This document shows, piece after piece, positions 56,271 to 63,935 of a stretch of DNA of 64,000 nt. The translations under genes were made by a program, and so were the position numbers. Source of the stretch: Flammeovirga kamogawensis (GTDB taxonomy: Bacteria > Bacteroidota > Bacteroidia > Cytophagales > Flammeovirgaceae); assembly GCF_018736065.1 (NCBI RefSeq), contig NZ_CP076129.1:744001-808000 (forward strand), in the 5' to 3' direction. The notes under the pieces were generated by a model, which saw only the letters and a program-made list of their open reading frames with translations, had not been told where the DNA came from and ran no database searches. Position 1 is the first letter of the stretch; every line of letters starts with the position of its first letter.

Positions 56271-57319
56271 TGCTAAACTATAACAAAACAAATACCTCAT
56301 TAGATATTAAAATCACTAATGATTATAAATATTCAACTTTTTATTATATCATAGTTTCATCTACTATTTTTTTATTCATCTCAATAGAATTATTATTAGG
56401 TGCACCACTTACGATAATGAATTTTGCATTTTTATTGGTCTTGTCAGCCATTGCTCTTTCTAATATTCATTCTGTTATATTAATAAGAATTATCAATGTA
56501 AATGAAGAAAAAATTACCTTTTCTTCTTTATTCCAATTCTTACCACCTCACAATAAATTGGTATTATCAATTAATAAAATAGAGCAATTTTATGTAACTA
56601 AAAAGGGAAAATTGAAGATGGTTCATGATGGAAAAAATCTTGACATTTTTAATTTAGGAAAACATGAAGCACTCAACACTGAAAGGCTTTTAGAAAAGTA
56701 TATAGGTTTACAAGATTATAAGATATCAAATGATGAAATAGTTAAAAAGAAAGAGAAAAAGAACCAAAAGGTAGTAACTACAGATTTTTGGAATAAATCT
56801 CTGGATAATATATCACAACTTAAAATTAAAGATATAATTACTGTAATGGATGAGGATTATGAAGTCTATCAGCACTTCAAATGTCAATGGAAAAATCAAA
56901 GTCAGTCAGTGATTAATCATCTTACCAATCCTAATCATGAGATTCTACTTTATTATAATCGTTCTATGTATGAAAATATTTATGCTATAGAGATAAAAAT
57001 ACCATTCTATAAGTTTGATTATAATGATATTTTACACGACTTAGCTATTGATTTTGACTACAGAGATATTTTACTTGATTTATCGATAGATGATTATCCA
57101 AATAGATTTTTTATTGATGAAGAAGAGTACACTAAAGAATATCTTAATAGTGGTACATTTACAAGTACTATTTCTCCTCATGGTGTAGCGGCTGAACAAG
57201 CTGTCTATTTTAATGATGATCAAAGTAAATATCTACGCTTCTTCAAGATAAATGGTAGTTCAATATCGTTCTTTAAAGGAGAGAAAATAAATAATGATTT
57301 GATAAAATTATACTCTTAA
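56270..57319 (+). CDS. Membrane protein with PH-like and DUF4178-like parts, third of three
   Basis: A 349-residue paralogue: two membrane helices (~22-70), a PH-like part (IINVNEEKITFSSLFQFLPP), a lysine-rich linker (~160-170), then a DUF4178-like unit starting SQLKIKDIITVMDEDYEVYQ. A short direct repeat is seen in the acidic segment DILHDLAIDFDYRDILLDLS. It overlaps the second gene by one base. A relic of the CocE-type gene follows. Function is unknown. Confidence 0.65.
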   Translation: MLNYNKTNTSLDIKITNDYKYSTFYYIIVSSTIFLFISIELLLGAPLTIMNFAFLLVLSAIALSNIHSVILIRIINVNEEKITFSSLFQFLPPHNKLVLSINKIEQFYVTKKGKLKMVHDGKNLDIFNLGKHEALNTERLLEKYIGLQDYKISNDEIVKKKEKKNQKVVTTDFWNKSLDNISQLKIKDIITVMDEDYEVYQHFKCQWKNQSQSVINHLTNPNHEILLYYNRSMYENIYAIEIKIPFYKFDYNDILHDLAIDFDYRDILLDLSIDDYPNRFFIDEEEYTKEYLNSGTFTSTISPHGVAAEQAVYFNDDQSKYLRFFKINGSSISFFKGEKINNDLIKLYS

Positions 57320-57375
57320 TATCACTCTTTAAATTCTCTAGGTATAACTAAAAAAATATTGGATCAACGAAAAAC

Positions 57376-57459
57376 ATGAAGGATACTGATAAACCTTTGA
57401 AGGTGAAGATTAGTAGTGAAAGTTGGATTGGTATTCCTGTTTTGAGGGAGGTGAATTAG
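57376..57459 (+). pseudogene. Second fragment of the CocE/NonD-type C-terminus
   Basis: Twenty-seven codons read MKDTDKPLKVKISSESWIGI followed by PVLREVN and a stop. A 40-nt stretch is identical to bases near 53103-53145 in the larger relic, although the two final codons differ. It appears to be the extreme end of a hydrolase gene, left behind after deletion or copied by recombination. Confidence 0.6.
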
Positions 57460-57463
57460 TTTA

Positions 57464-57889
57464 TTAGTTAGGTTCTTGGCATTCGTAGGTAATTACAGTT
57501 CCAATATATACGGGTAAAACAATCTCGGAACTTATATTTTCGCCATTCACTTGTGATGGATGCCAAGGACTTGAATCTAAAATTATTTTTTCCACTTCAT
57601 CATCCCAACACGTTCCTGTTCCTCTTATTAATTCTACATTATTAAGGTTTCCTAAATCATCAACTTCAATTTTGAAGAATACTTTTTTACTACAAAAACA
57701 ATCCGACTGTTGAGCAATTTCCTTTAAAGCTTTATAGTATTTTGAACTTGGCTTTGGGGGTATAGAATCTAATGGGTGACCAACAAGGTAATCGACTTGA
57801 ATTGTATCTACCTCCTCCTCCTTCTTTGAAGAAAATAAATCATTTAAAGTGATTGATAGAAGCGATAATATTCCATAAAATTTAATCAT
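57464..57889 (-). CDS. TonB-C-domain protein, 141 residues
   Basis: A short protein with an N-terminal hydrophobic segment (~3-20), a charged linker, and a TonB C-terminal-like domain (~60-135): VFFKIEVDDLGNLNNVELIR, the D near TCWDDEVEKIIL, SPWHPSQVNGENISSEIVLP. Most TonB proteins have a long proline-rich stretch that spans the periplasm; here only a short one exists (DSIPPKPSSKYY), so it may not be an energy transducer. Bacteroidota carry many such small secreted TonB-C proteins of unknown role. It stops 4 bp from the CocE relic. Confidence 0.75.
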   Translation of the reverse strand: MIKFYGILSLLSITLNDLFSSKKEEEVDTIQVDYLVGHPLDSIPPKPSSKYYKALKEIAQQSDCFCSKKVFFKIEVDDLGNLNNVELIRGTGTCWDDEVEKIILDSSPWHPSQVNGENISSEIVLPVYIGTVITYECQEPN

Positions 57890-57917
57890 ATTTTTAAGAT
57901 TTTTATCTCTTCTATTG

Positions 57918-57981
57918 GTGCAAGTATTAAGACTAAGTCATCACTTGTGCCTTATTTTTTGAAGAAGTCTGTAGACTTCAA
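57918..57981 (+). repeat. Two-hairpin intergenic repeat (copy 3)
   Basis: GCAAGT/ACTTGTGC hairpin (57920-57950) and a perfect GAAGTC-TGTA-GACTTC hairpin (57964-57979). It lies in the divergent gap ahead of the 302-residue gene, between it and the TonB-C gene. Confidence 0.75.
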
Positions 57982-58029
57982 GCTAAAATATTATTTAGTT
58001 AACTTACACCATATACTAAATGCAAACTT

Positions 58030-58938
58030 ATGAAAACTATACTGATTTTTTTTACACTCTTTTTTATTCCTTATCTAACATTCTCTCAAAATGATGAGAC
58101 AATTAAAAATATAAGGAATCGGTATTACAGGATTACGAGCAAAGATGTAATACTAAACAAAGTCTCATATGAAGAAACAGATTATTACTTAGAAGGAAAT
58201 CAACTTAGTGTCTCAAAAGTCCATACCTACGAAGGACTTTATGAATATTATTATCATTACAAAAAAGGTGAATACCATCCATATTTTATCTTTTTTAATC
58301 CTAAAGATAAGTCCACTCCACAACTAAGAGCCTATTATAATGATACGGCTGACATCATCTTATTAAAGGAAGGAGATACAGAAAAATGTATTAATAATTT
58401 AGGTGACAACCCTTATAAATACTTAAAGCAAGATGCTTACAATGCCATCAATCAATTTTTTAATATAACTGTTTTGGCAATGCACCCAGATCAGAAAGAA
58501 ATAAAAAATGTTTTTGAGAAAGTTAAAATGTTAGAATCCTCAATAGTAAGTTATGATACTATAAGTAATCAGATGGGTGAATATGATTCAAGTTATGAAA
58601 TTGCTTATTTCGATGAAAATAAAAAGAAGGTGAAATCATCTTCAGCTTATAGTTCAGAGCATTATGGAGGAGTACAAAAAGAATACTTTTACAAGGGAAA
58701 TATTATCTATTCAGTAAGTGATGAAGTAACTTGGATTGGTCAACTATTCAGGGCAAAAGTTTATGCCACTTTTTATACAGAAGGTCGATCTTTCTCAAAT
58801 GGAAAGCCTTTTAGAACGGATTTTTTCGAATGTGAATGGCAAGGAAGAGTCTTTACTCAAGCCAATGAGAAGTATTTAGCAGATTGGAATATGTTTAATA
58901 ACGTTATTCCAAGGATAGAATATCATAAAGTGAATTAG
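58030..58938 (+). CDS. Secreted protein of unknown function, 302 residues
   Basis: It has a signal peptide (MKTILIFFTLFFIPYLTFSQ) and then a soluble, tyrosine-rich alpha/beta sequence with repeated charged turns (YEGLYEYYYHYKKGEYHP, YDTISNQMGEYDSSYEIAYF). No membrane helix, lipobox or known motif is seen. It is monocistronic, with the two-hairpin repeat before it and another copy after it. Probably periplasmic; role unknown. Confidence 0.7.
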   Translation: MKTILIFFTLFFIPYLTFSQNDETIKNIRNRYYRITSKDVILNKVSYEETDYYLEGNQLSVSKVHTYEGLYEYYYHYKKGEYHPYFIFFNPKDKSTPQLRAYYNDTADIILLKEGDTEKCINNLGDNPYKYLKQDAYNAINQFFNITVLAMHPDQKEIKNVFEKVKMLESSIVSYDTISNQMGEYDSSYEIAYFDENKKKVKSSSAYSSEHYGGVQKEYFYKGNIIYSVSDEVTWIGQLFRAKVYATFYTEGRSFSNGKPFRTDFFECEWQGRVFTQANEKYLADWNMFNNVIPRIEYHKVN

Positions 58939-58984
58939 AGATAAATCAATCACTCATACTTAATATCATGGTCTATTATTCACT

Positions 58985-59048
58985 GATACAAGTATTAAGA
59001 CGAAGTCGTCACTTGTACCTTATTATTAGAAATCTGTTGATTTCAAAC
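58985..59048 (+). repeat. Two-hairpin intergenic repeat (copy 4)
   Basis: TACAAGT/ACTTGTA (58987-58993 with 59011-59017) around a GAC-GAA-GTC stem, then GAAATC-TGTT-GATTTC (59029-59044). Relative to copy 3 both arms of the second hairpin changed together (G-C to A-T). It is directly next to the four-hairpin repeat at 59061. Confidence 0.75.
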
Positions 59049-59060
59049 TACCTATGTTCT

Positions 59061-59209
59061 GAGAGTCAAGCCGAAAGGCGTCTCTCGGAACTAGCATATT
59101 GTTATAGTCTTTGACTTATAACAACAAAAAACTAAAACTATATTATTGTTATAAGTTTCAAACTTAGACAATAATATAGTTCGTAGTAACGCCTACGGCT
59201 TAATACTAC
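59061..59209. repeat. Four-hairpin repeat (copy 1)
   Basis: Four nested hairpins in 150 bp: A, GAGAG/CTCTC enclosing GCC-GAAA-GGC (59061-59086); B, TTGTTATA/TATAACAA with inner GTC/GAC (59099-59123); C, ACTATATTATTGT/ACAATAATATAGT with inner TAAGTTT/AAACTTA (59137-59180); D, GTAGTA/TACTAC with inner GCC/GGC (59183-59209). The linker after A (GGAACTAGCATAT) is the one found in two-hairpin copy 1. A diverged copy is at 60571. Confidence 0.8.
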
Positions 59210-59257
59210 AAACAGTGAGAGAGTCATAAATTTTAACATTGATTACATCACCTACCA

Positions 59258-60541
59258 TTAATTATTTAAAATATTGGTAGAAGTTGTGTCATCATCTATT
59301 TTTTGTAAAAACTGAATTACAGCATTATTAAAATCTTCAGGACATTCGATTGGAGCATAATGCCCTTGATTTGGAAAAATATATAATTCTGAATTTGGTA
59401 AGCTATTGGCTATTAACTTTGTATGTTCGTCAACAATCACATCATTCTCCCCTGCGAGCACAAGAACTGGAATACGAATAGTGTTTAAATCTTCAGGTGA
59501 CATATCAGGATACTTTAAACATATTTCACCCACTTTTCCATACCTTCTCAAATACTTATAAAAAATACCCATTGATTTATTCACTCTGACACTATGTTTC
59601 AATTGCTTTAAAACTTCTGGTTTGATAGCCTCCTCAGTAGGAAAAAGATTAGCCCCCATTGTAATCAAACTTTTTACTTTTTCGGGGTATTGCAATGCGA
59701 ACTCTAGTCCAGTATTACCTCCATCACTCCATCCAAGTATCGTCACCTTATCAAGGTTTAAGAAATCTAATAATGCACTCATATCACTCGCCATCTGCTT
59801 ATAAGAAAGTTTTGTTTTATCGCATGAACTTCTTCCCTGACAACGACTATCTACGACTATAACTTTATAGTTTTCTTTTAGTTTATCAATTTGAAATCGA
59901 AAAGCGTTAATCGATTCATTATTTCCATGTAATAATAAGATAGGTTCACCTTTGCCATATACTTCATAATAGAAATCAATTCCATTCAGCTTTACATACT
60001 TACCTTCCTGTGAATTATTCCCATATAGTACCTGATTATTGATGGTTAGTTTTATTGTAGGCTTTTCATTATAAGTTAAAGATTTGTCTTCATTCTTTGA
60101 ATAATTTATTTCATCAAAATCAAAATGATTACTTGTATTGTATATTTCTCCTGATTCACTAAACACTGACAAATTAGCTATTGATATACTTTCTGGAAAT
60201 GTAAAAGTCATTGCACCTAAATCTAATTTTGCTGCTTTCTTAGGTATCTTAATTTTCCCACTATAACTAATCCAAGAATTATCTAACTGCTTACTATTAC
60301 TATCTATAGTTTTATAACTTATATATTCATTGTCTTTTGAGTCAAAAAATGCTCTGATGATTACTTTACTCGAGTCACTTGCTTTACAAATAAGCTTAAT
60401 ACTTAATTCCTGATTCTGATAAGCAGTAACATCCAATTCTTTTTTTAGAAAACGAATTTGTTTTTGATTTTGCCCAAAGGATAAGTTAGATATAAATAAT
60501 ACCAACAATAAAAGAGTAATTCTATTCAATACTTTAGTCAT
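59258..60541 (-). CDS. Exported alpha/beta hydrolase with N-terminal beta domain
   Basis: A 427-residue protein with a signal peptide (ends near SFGQ). A beta-sandwich-like domain (~25-150) carries LDLGAMTFTFPESISIANLS. The hydrolase domain (~175-420) has LLLHGNNESINAF, nucleophile S272 in GWSDGGN, acid D in LAGENDVIVDEH, and H in NQGHYAPIE, as in proline-iminopeptidase/haloperoxidase-type hydrolases. The substrate is unknown. The gene is enclosed by two same-direction copies of the four-hairpin repeat (59061 and 60571), which could have mobilised it as a unit. Confidence 0.83.
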   Translation of the reverse strand: MTKVLNRITLLLLVLFISNLSFGQNQKQIRFLKKELDVTAYQNQELSIKLICKASDSSKVIIRAFFDSKDNEYISYKTIDSNSKQLDNSWISYSGKIKIPKKAAKLDLGAMTFTFPESISIANLSVFSESGEIYNTSNHFDFDEINYSKNEDKSLTYNEKPTIKLTINNQVLYGNNSQEGKYVKLNGIDFYYEVYGKGEPILLLHGNNESINAFRFQIDKLKENYKVIVVDSRCQGRSSCDKTKLSYKQMASDMSALLDFLNLDKVTILGWSDGGNTGLEFALQYPEKVKSLITMGANLFPTEEAIKPEVLKQLKHSVRVNKSMGIFYKYLRRYGKVGEICLKYPDMSPEDLNTIRIPVLVLAGENDVIVDEHTKLIANSLPNSELYIFPNQGHYAPIECPEDFNNAVIQFLQKIDDDTTSTNILNN

Positions 60542-60570
60542 TTGCGTTTTAATTTAGTTTGCCTTAGAAA

Positions 60571-60735
60571 AGAGAATTAAGTCGATAGGTGTTACTGAGA
60601 ACTAGTAATTGCCTAAAGTCTTTGACTCATAACATGATATATGAATAAGACAGTTTATTATTGTGATAAGTTGCAAACATAAACAATAATAAAATTCGTA
60701 GTAACACCTATCGGCTTGATACTGCAAATAGTGAA
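60571..60735. repeat. Four-hairpin repeat (copy 2, diverged)
   Basis: Same order and direction as the copy at 59061. Hairpin A is weakened (AAGTCGATAGGTGTTACT region), B is degraded (AAAGTCTTTGACT), C is intact (TTTATTATTGT 60655-60665 with ACAATAATAAA 60683-60693), and D is GTAGTAACACCTATCGGCTT (60699-60718). Its right edge interrupts a small ORF. Confidence 0.7.
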
Positions 60736-60873
60736 GTCTTTTTTTCTATAAAGAAATTTCCTATCACTGTTTTTAAAGACAATAACACACTTATTACCTT
60801 CATATGAATAGTTTTCAATTCTATCCGTCTGATCTTTCCCATCAATATAAATCAGTTCTCTTTTTAGTGACAT
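60658..60873 (-). pseudogene. Truncated gene: N-terminal ~48 residues running into a repeat
   Basis: The minus strand starts MSLKRELIYIDGKDQTDRIE and continues NYSYEGNKCVIVFKN, RKFLYRKKDFTI. This is a compact N-terminal domain of a kind I associate with large helicase or AAA proteins in Bacteroidota (recollection, not certain). From about base 60729 the codons lie inside the four-hairpin repeat, and the ORF stops within it at 60658. The rest of the gene is missing, so this is a fragment cut off by the repeat. Confidence 0.55.
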
Positions 60874-61318
60874 TGTTAGATGAAAATTTATTTGTTGTAG
60901 TCTTTTTAGAGATCGCTTTTCCTAAATTGGTTAATACCTCTCACACTGTATGAAGTTTGTCTGTTTTAAAGTTACGAAAGTTTTAGGTTTCTATCTAGTT
61001 CATTTTTGAGATTGAAGATTGTTTTTTTTTGAGGGTGTGAATAAAAAAACTCCAAGATATATAGTTGAACATATGCCTTGGAGTTTAAATTAATAGTCTT
61101 GAATTACTCTAACGAAGGTTTTTTTGATGTTAAAGATGTCAGAATTGATAGATAATATAATAATTCAAATTATTTATAAAGAACAAATGTTAAAAATGAA
61201 GTAAACGACTAAAACTTCAAAACTATAAAACAGTTACGATTACAAATCGAACTATAACCTTCTATTTTACAATATATTATAAATTTTATATAGTGAATTT
61301 TTTGTATCCATTATTTTA
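60874..61318. other. Gene-free spacer containing a terminator
   Basis: AT-rich sequence between the truncated ORF and the nuclease gene. Apart from the terminator hairpin near 61047-61086 I see no gene or repeat. Confidence 0.5.
61043..61086 (-). terminator. Terminator downstream of the OLD-family gene
   Basis: AAACTCCAAG (61047-61056) pairs perfectly with CTTGGAGTTT (61077-61086). On the minus strand a T run follows. It lies ~230 nt after the stop of the nuclease gene. Confidence 0.75.
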
Positions 61319-63073
61319 TTAGAATGGCAAATCATCTTCCTCTTCAATTATCAATCTGTCTACTTGGTTTAATTCAAGAAATTCACATAATTTTTCAGGC
61401 ATAAAATCTGACCCAAATTCTCCAATTTCATTCAATCTTTCCCAAATTCCTATACTCGACTTATTATCAGAATTGTATTGTAGTACAGTTTCAAGTTTTG
61501 GTATATTGAAGTGTATGTTGTCTACTCCTGAATTTTTTATCAACTTCCAATTCGTCGTTATCATTCCTTTGCTTGTTGATGTTCGGGCTTCACCATTATC
61601 ATAAAGGTATAATTCAGAATCTTTTAACCGATTTTCATCTGCAAAATCCGATAATTCCGCTTGAAAATTATTTGTAAAATCCCAATCATTAACGACAAAA
61701 TAGTCAAGTCCAAAATGTATGCATAAATCAATCAGCAATAGAGCTGTTGATTTCCCGTGATGCACAACAATTGCTATATTCTTAAAATTCAAATAAGAGT
61801 TTGAATATTTAGAATCATTTACAACATTATTAACCTTTTGTTCAATCGCATATTTATACGCTAATAAATCATTGGGACCTTCAACTAGCAATACTTTCCT
61901 GCTGAAAAGAATTCGGTTTAGGTTCGGCTCTATTGATTTAATAAAACTATTAAAATTTGCTAGAGATATAATATCTTCATTGCTTGTTTCAAATTCTGCT
62001 GTGTTATTATATTTTTTTACAGTATGTTTTGTCTCTTCATCAAATTCCAATCTGATTATACTTTTTGTATCAAACACATCAACCATTCTATCAGAATGTG
62101 TTGTATAAATGACTTGATGTCCTTGCTCAGCTAAAGAACATAAAACCATTTTATAAAAATACTCTTGATGATTCTCATGTAAAAAACTTTCTGGCTCTTC
62201 AAATAAAAACAAGCACTTATCATCAAGTTGACTTTCAGCTATAGACTGTATAACTGCCATTACAAACATTGAAATGTAACCGTCCCCAAAATGTTCTATT
62301 GGGATTAAATTACTATTATCTCCGTTAAGCCCAATTTTGAATAACATTTGAAGAAAAATATCTTCATAATTTGGAAGACCAAACTCTACATGGCAATTAT
62401 TTTCTCGTAAGTTCTTACTATAGTTAATTTTTACCTTTTCAATAAATTTACTTAAAAGTGAATCACTTAACACTTTCTCAGTAGCTTGCTTTGCTTCTTC
62501 AATATATGTTCCTTTTCTAGCGAGCATTTCGGCATCACTATCAACAAGATATTTAATGTGCTTTGCTAAAAATGAAGTTAAATTCCCCCAACTTGTTTTT
62601 TTAGTAGAAATCTCCTCTTTTATATTGTGAAAGTTGATATAGAATACGTTAAAATACTTTATTGCACCGAATGCCTGCCAATTTGTATCAGTTCCATTAG
62701 GTTTTAAAGAGTTAATCTTTGCACTCTCAATCTCAATTCCATCAAGAATAAACTCAAGCTTATGGTAACCTGATAAATTAGCTTGTTTACCATCAACTTT
62801 GTCTTCAGTTGAACTATTCATATATGCGACAATCTCAGGAACATTAGAAATGTCTTGATTATGAAAGTCGTTAATAGAAAAAGTATCCTTTGTAATATAC
62901 TTATAGCCTATGCCATACAATATTGCATTCAAAAGATTGGTTTTTCCAGCGTTATTATATCCAATAATTGAAATAGGTTTCTTATAATCTTCACCTGGAA
63001 ATTCAAAGTTTATTCCATCCTTGAATGACCTATAATTCTTAACATGAATTTTTTCTAATCTAATTTCTGACAT
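61319..63073 (-). CDS. OLD-family AAA ATPase with TOPRIM nuclease domain (defence candidate)
   Basis: A 584-residue protein in the ABC/SMC-like OLD layout: N-terminal strand IHVKNYRSFKDGINFEF, Walker A GYNNAGKT (residues 38-45), a long middle, then a Walker B-like FLFEEPESFLH and the switch histidine in VIYTTHSDRM. The C-terminal third is a TOPRIM domain, with E in LLVEGPNDLLAY and acidic D in FVVNDWDF. OLD nucleases include the GajA subunit of Gabija and many stand-alone phage-defence proteins. No GajB-like helicase follows, so it may act alone or be a relic of a larger system. It lies beside attC-like repeats, a setting typical of acquired genes. Confidence 0.88.
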   Translation of the reverse strand: MSEIRLEKIHVKNYRSFKDGINFEFPGEDYKKPISIIGYNNAGKTNLLNAILYGIGYKYITKDTFSINDFHNQDISNVPEIVAYMNSSTEDKVDGKQANLSGYHKLEFILDGIEIESAKINSLKPNGTDTNWQAFGAIKYFNVFYINFHNIKEEISTKKTSWGNLTSFLAKHIKYLVDSDAEMLARKGTYIEEAKQATEKVLSDSLLSKFIEKVKINYSKNLRENNCHVEFGLPNYEDIFLQMLFKIGLNGDNSNLIPIEHFGDGYISMFVMAVIQSIAESQLDDKCLFLFEEPESFLHENHQEYFYKMVLCSLAEQGHQVIYTTHSDRMVDVFDTKSIIRLEFDEETKHTVKKYNNTAEFETSNEDIISLANFNSFIKSIEPNLNRILFSRKVLLVEGPNDLLAYKYAIEQKVNNVVNDSKYSNSYLNFKNIAIVVHHGKSTALLLIDLCIHFGLDYFVVNDWDFTNNFQAELSDFADENRLKDSELYLYDNGEARTSTSKGMITTNWKLIKNSGVDNIHFNIPKLETVLQYNSDNKSSIGIWERLNEIGEFGSDFMPEKLCEFLELNQVDRLIIEEEDDLPF

Positions 63074-63092
63074 ACAGGATGTATTTTATCAT

Positions 63093-63172
63093 AATGTACA
63101 ACGTGATGACTAAACTACGTGAGCGGTTGTGTCAACCGTGATTGGAGTTTAGTTGTTGTTACACAACGTTAC
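63093..63172. repeat. attC-like foldable repeat (copy 1)
   Basis: Outer arms ACAACGTGATGACTAAACT (63099-63117) and AGTTTAGTTGTTGTTACACA (63146-63165) are imperfect inverted copies. An inner stem CGGTTG-TGT-CAACCG (63124-63138) closes a central loop. The stop codon of the 248-residue gene lies inside its right end. A second copy begins at 63936. The shape and position between single genes of one strand resemble integron attC sites, though the standard core triplets are not exact. Confidence 0.6.
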
Positions 63173-63915
63173 ATTAACAATTTAAACTTACCAAAATTTT
63201 TACTTATTAAAGTATTATTTGTCATCTCAAACTTCTCGATTCTTGTGTCATTTTTTGTAGAGACTAAATAATAGCTCCTATTTTTTTCAGTCCAAAAGCC
63301 CCTATCTATTGTTTCTTGTGTTTCAATATTGGTAATAGTATAAGACCTGTTGACCAAATCAAAATCTAATATTGTTTTAAAGTTTTTCTCGTAGTTATTT
63401 GATTTGTATTTTACATGTTTAGGTTCAGGATCAATACATAATAATTTTTTCATTACAACATTATAAATTCTAGCCAAAGAATTTATTGATGTAAATTCAA
63501 GACAACCAGCACATAGCCTTATTATTTTGATTTCTATATTTTTTGTTTTTTTCTCCTCATACCATGGTTCAATACACCCTTTAGCTCCTCCGATTACCTG
63601 TAGCAATATATATTTATGTTCTTTAAATAAGTTTTCGCTTAAAGTTATTATCTGCCTTTCTAAAAAAATTAAATCATTAATTGATTGTGAGTTACGGTCA
63701 TAAAAAACAGATAACTTTTCTATTGAGTAATCATTAAATGAATAATATTTTGATTTTAAACTTTCTAATGATGTGTTGGTAACAGTTGGTTTAGGAACAT
63801 ACGAGTAATATTGATGGAACTGTTCCATTACATTCTTATTGTTTTTATCTGTTTTTACATTTTGCCCAATAACAGAATGAGATAATAAAATTAATAATAT
63901 GATAAACTTTGACAT
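63169..63915 (-). CDS. Secreted protein of unknown function, 248 residues
   Basis: It has a signal peptide (MSKFIILLILLSHSVIGQ), then a mainly alpha-helical sequence with a cysteine pair (RLCAGCLEF) and a second beta-rich part (YTITNIETQETIDRGFWTEK). No known family is recognised. The gene is on the same strand as the nuclease gene. It is enclosed by two copies of the attC-like repeat (63093 and 63936), so gene plus repeat forms a cassette-sized unit of about 840 bp. Its stop codon overlaps the repeat. Confidence 0.68.
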   Translation of the reverse strand: MSKFIILLILLSHSVIGQNVKTDKNNKNVMEQFHQYYSYVPKPTVTNTSLESLKSKYYSFNDYSIEKLSVFYDRNSQSINDLIFLERQIITLSENLFKEHKYILLQVIGGAKGCIEPWYEEKKTKNIEIKIIRLCAGCLEFTSINSLARIYNVVMKKLLCIDPEPKHVKYKSNNYEKNFKTILDFDLVNRSYTITNIETQETIDRGFWTEKNRSYYLVSTKNDTRIEKFEMTNNTLISKNFGKFKLLM

Positions 63916-63935
63916 TCTCTGATATTTTGGCTTTA

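Noticed and set aside
46488-60735. Standard IS element termini or a transposase gene for the repeats
   Set aside because: No transposase ORF is present next to any copy, so the repeats are described as non-autonomous or REP-like.
63093-63172. A Rho-independent terminator instead of an attC-like site
   Set aside because: No T run follows on either strand, the stem has long outer arms, and a second copy with paired changes exists.
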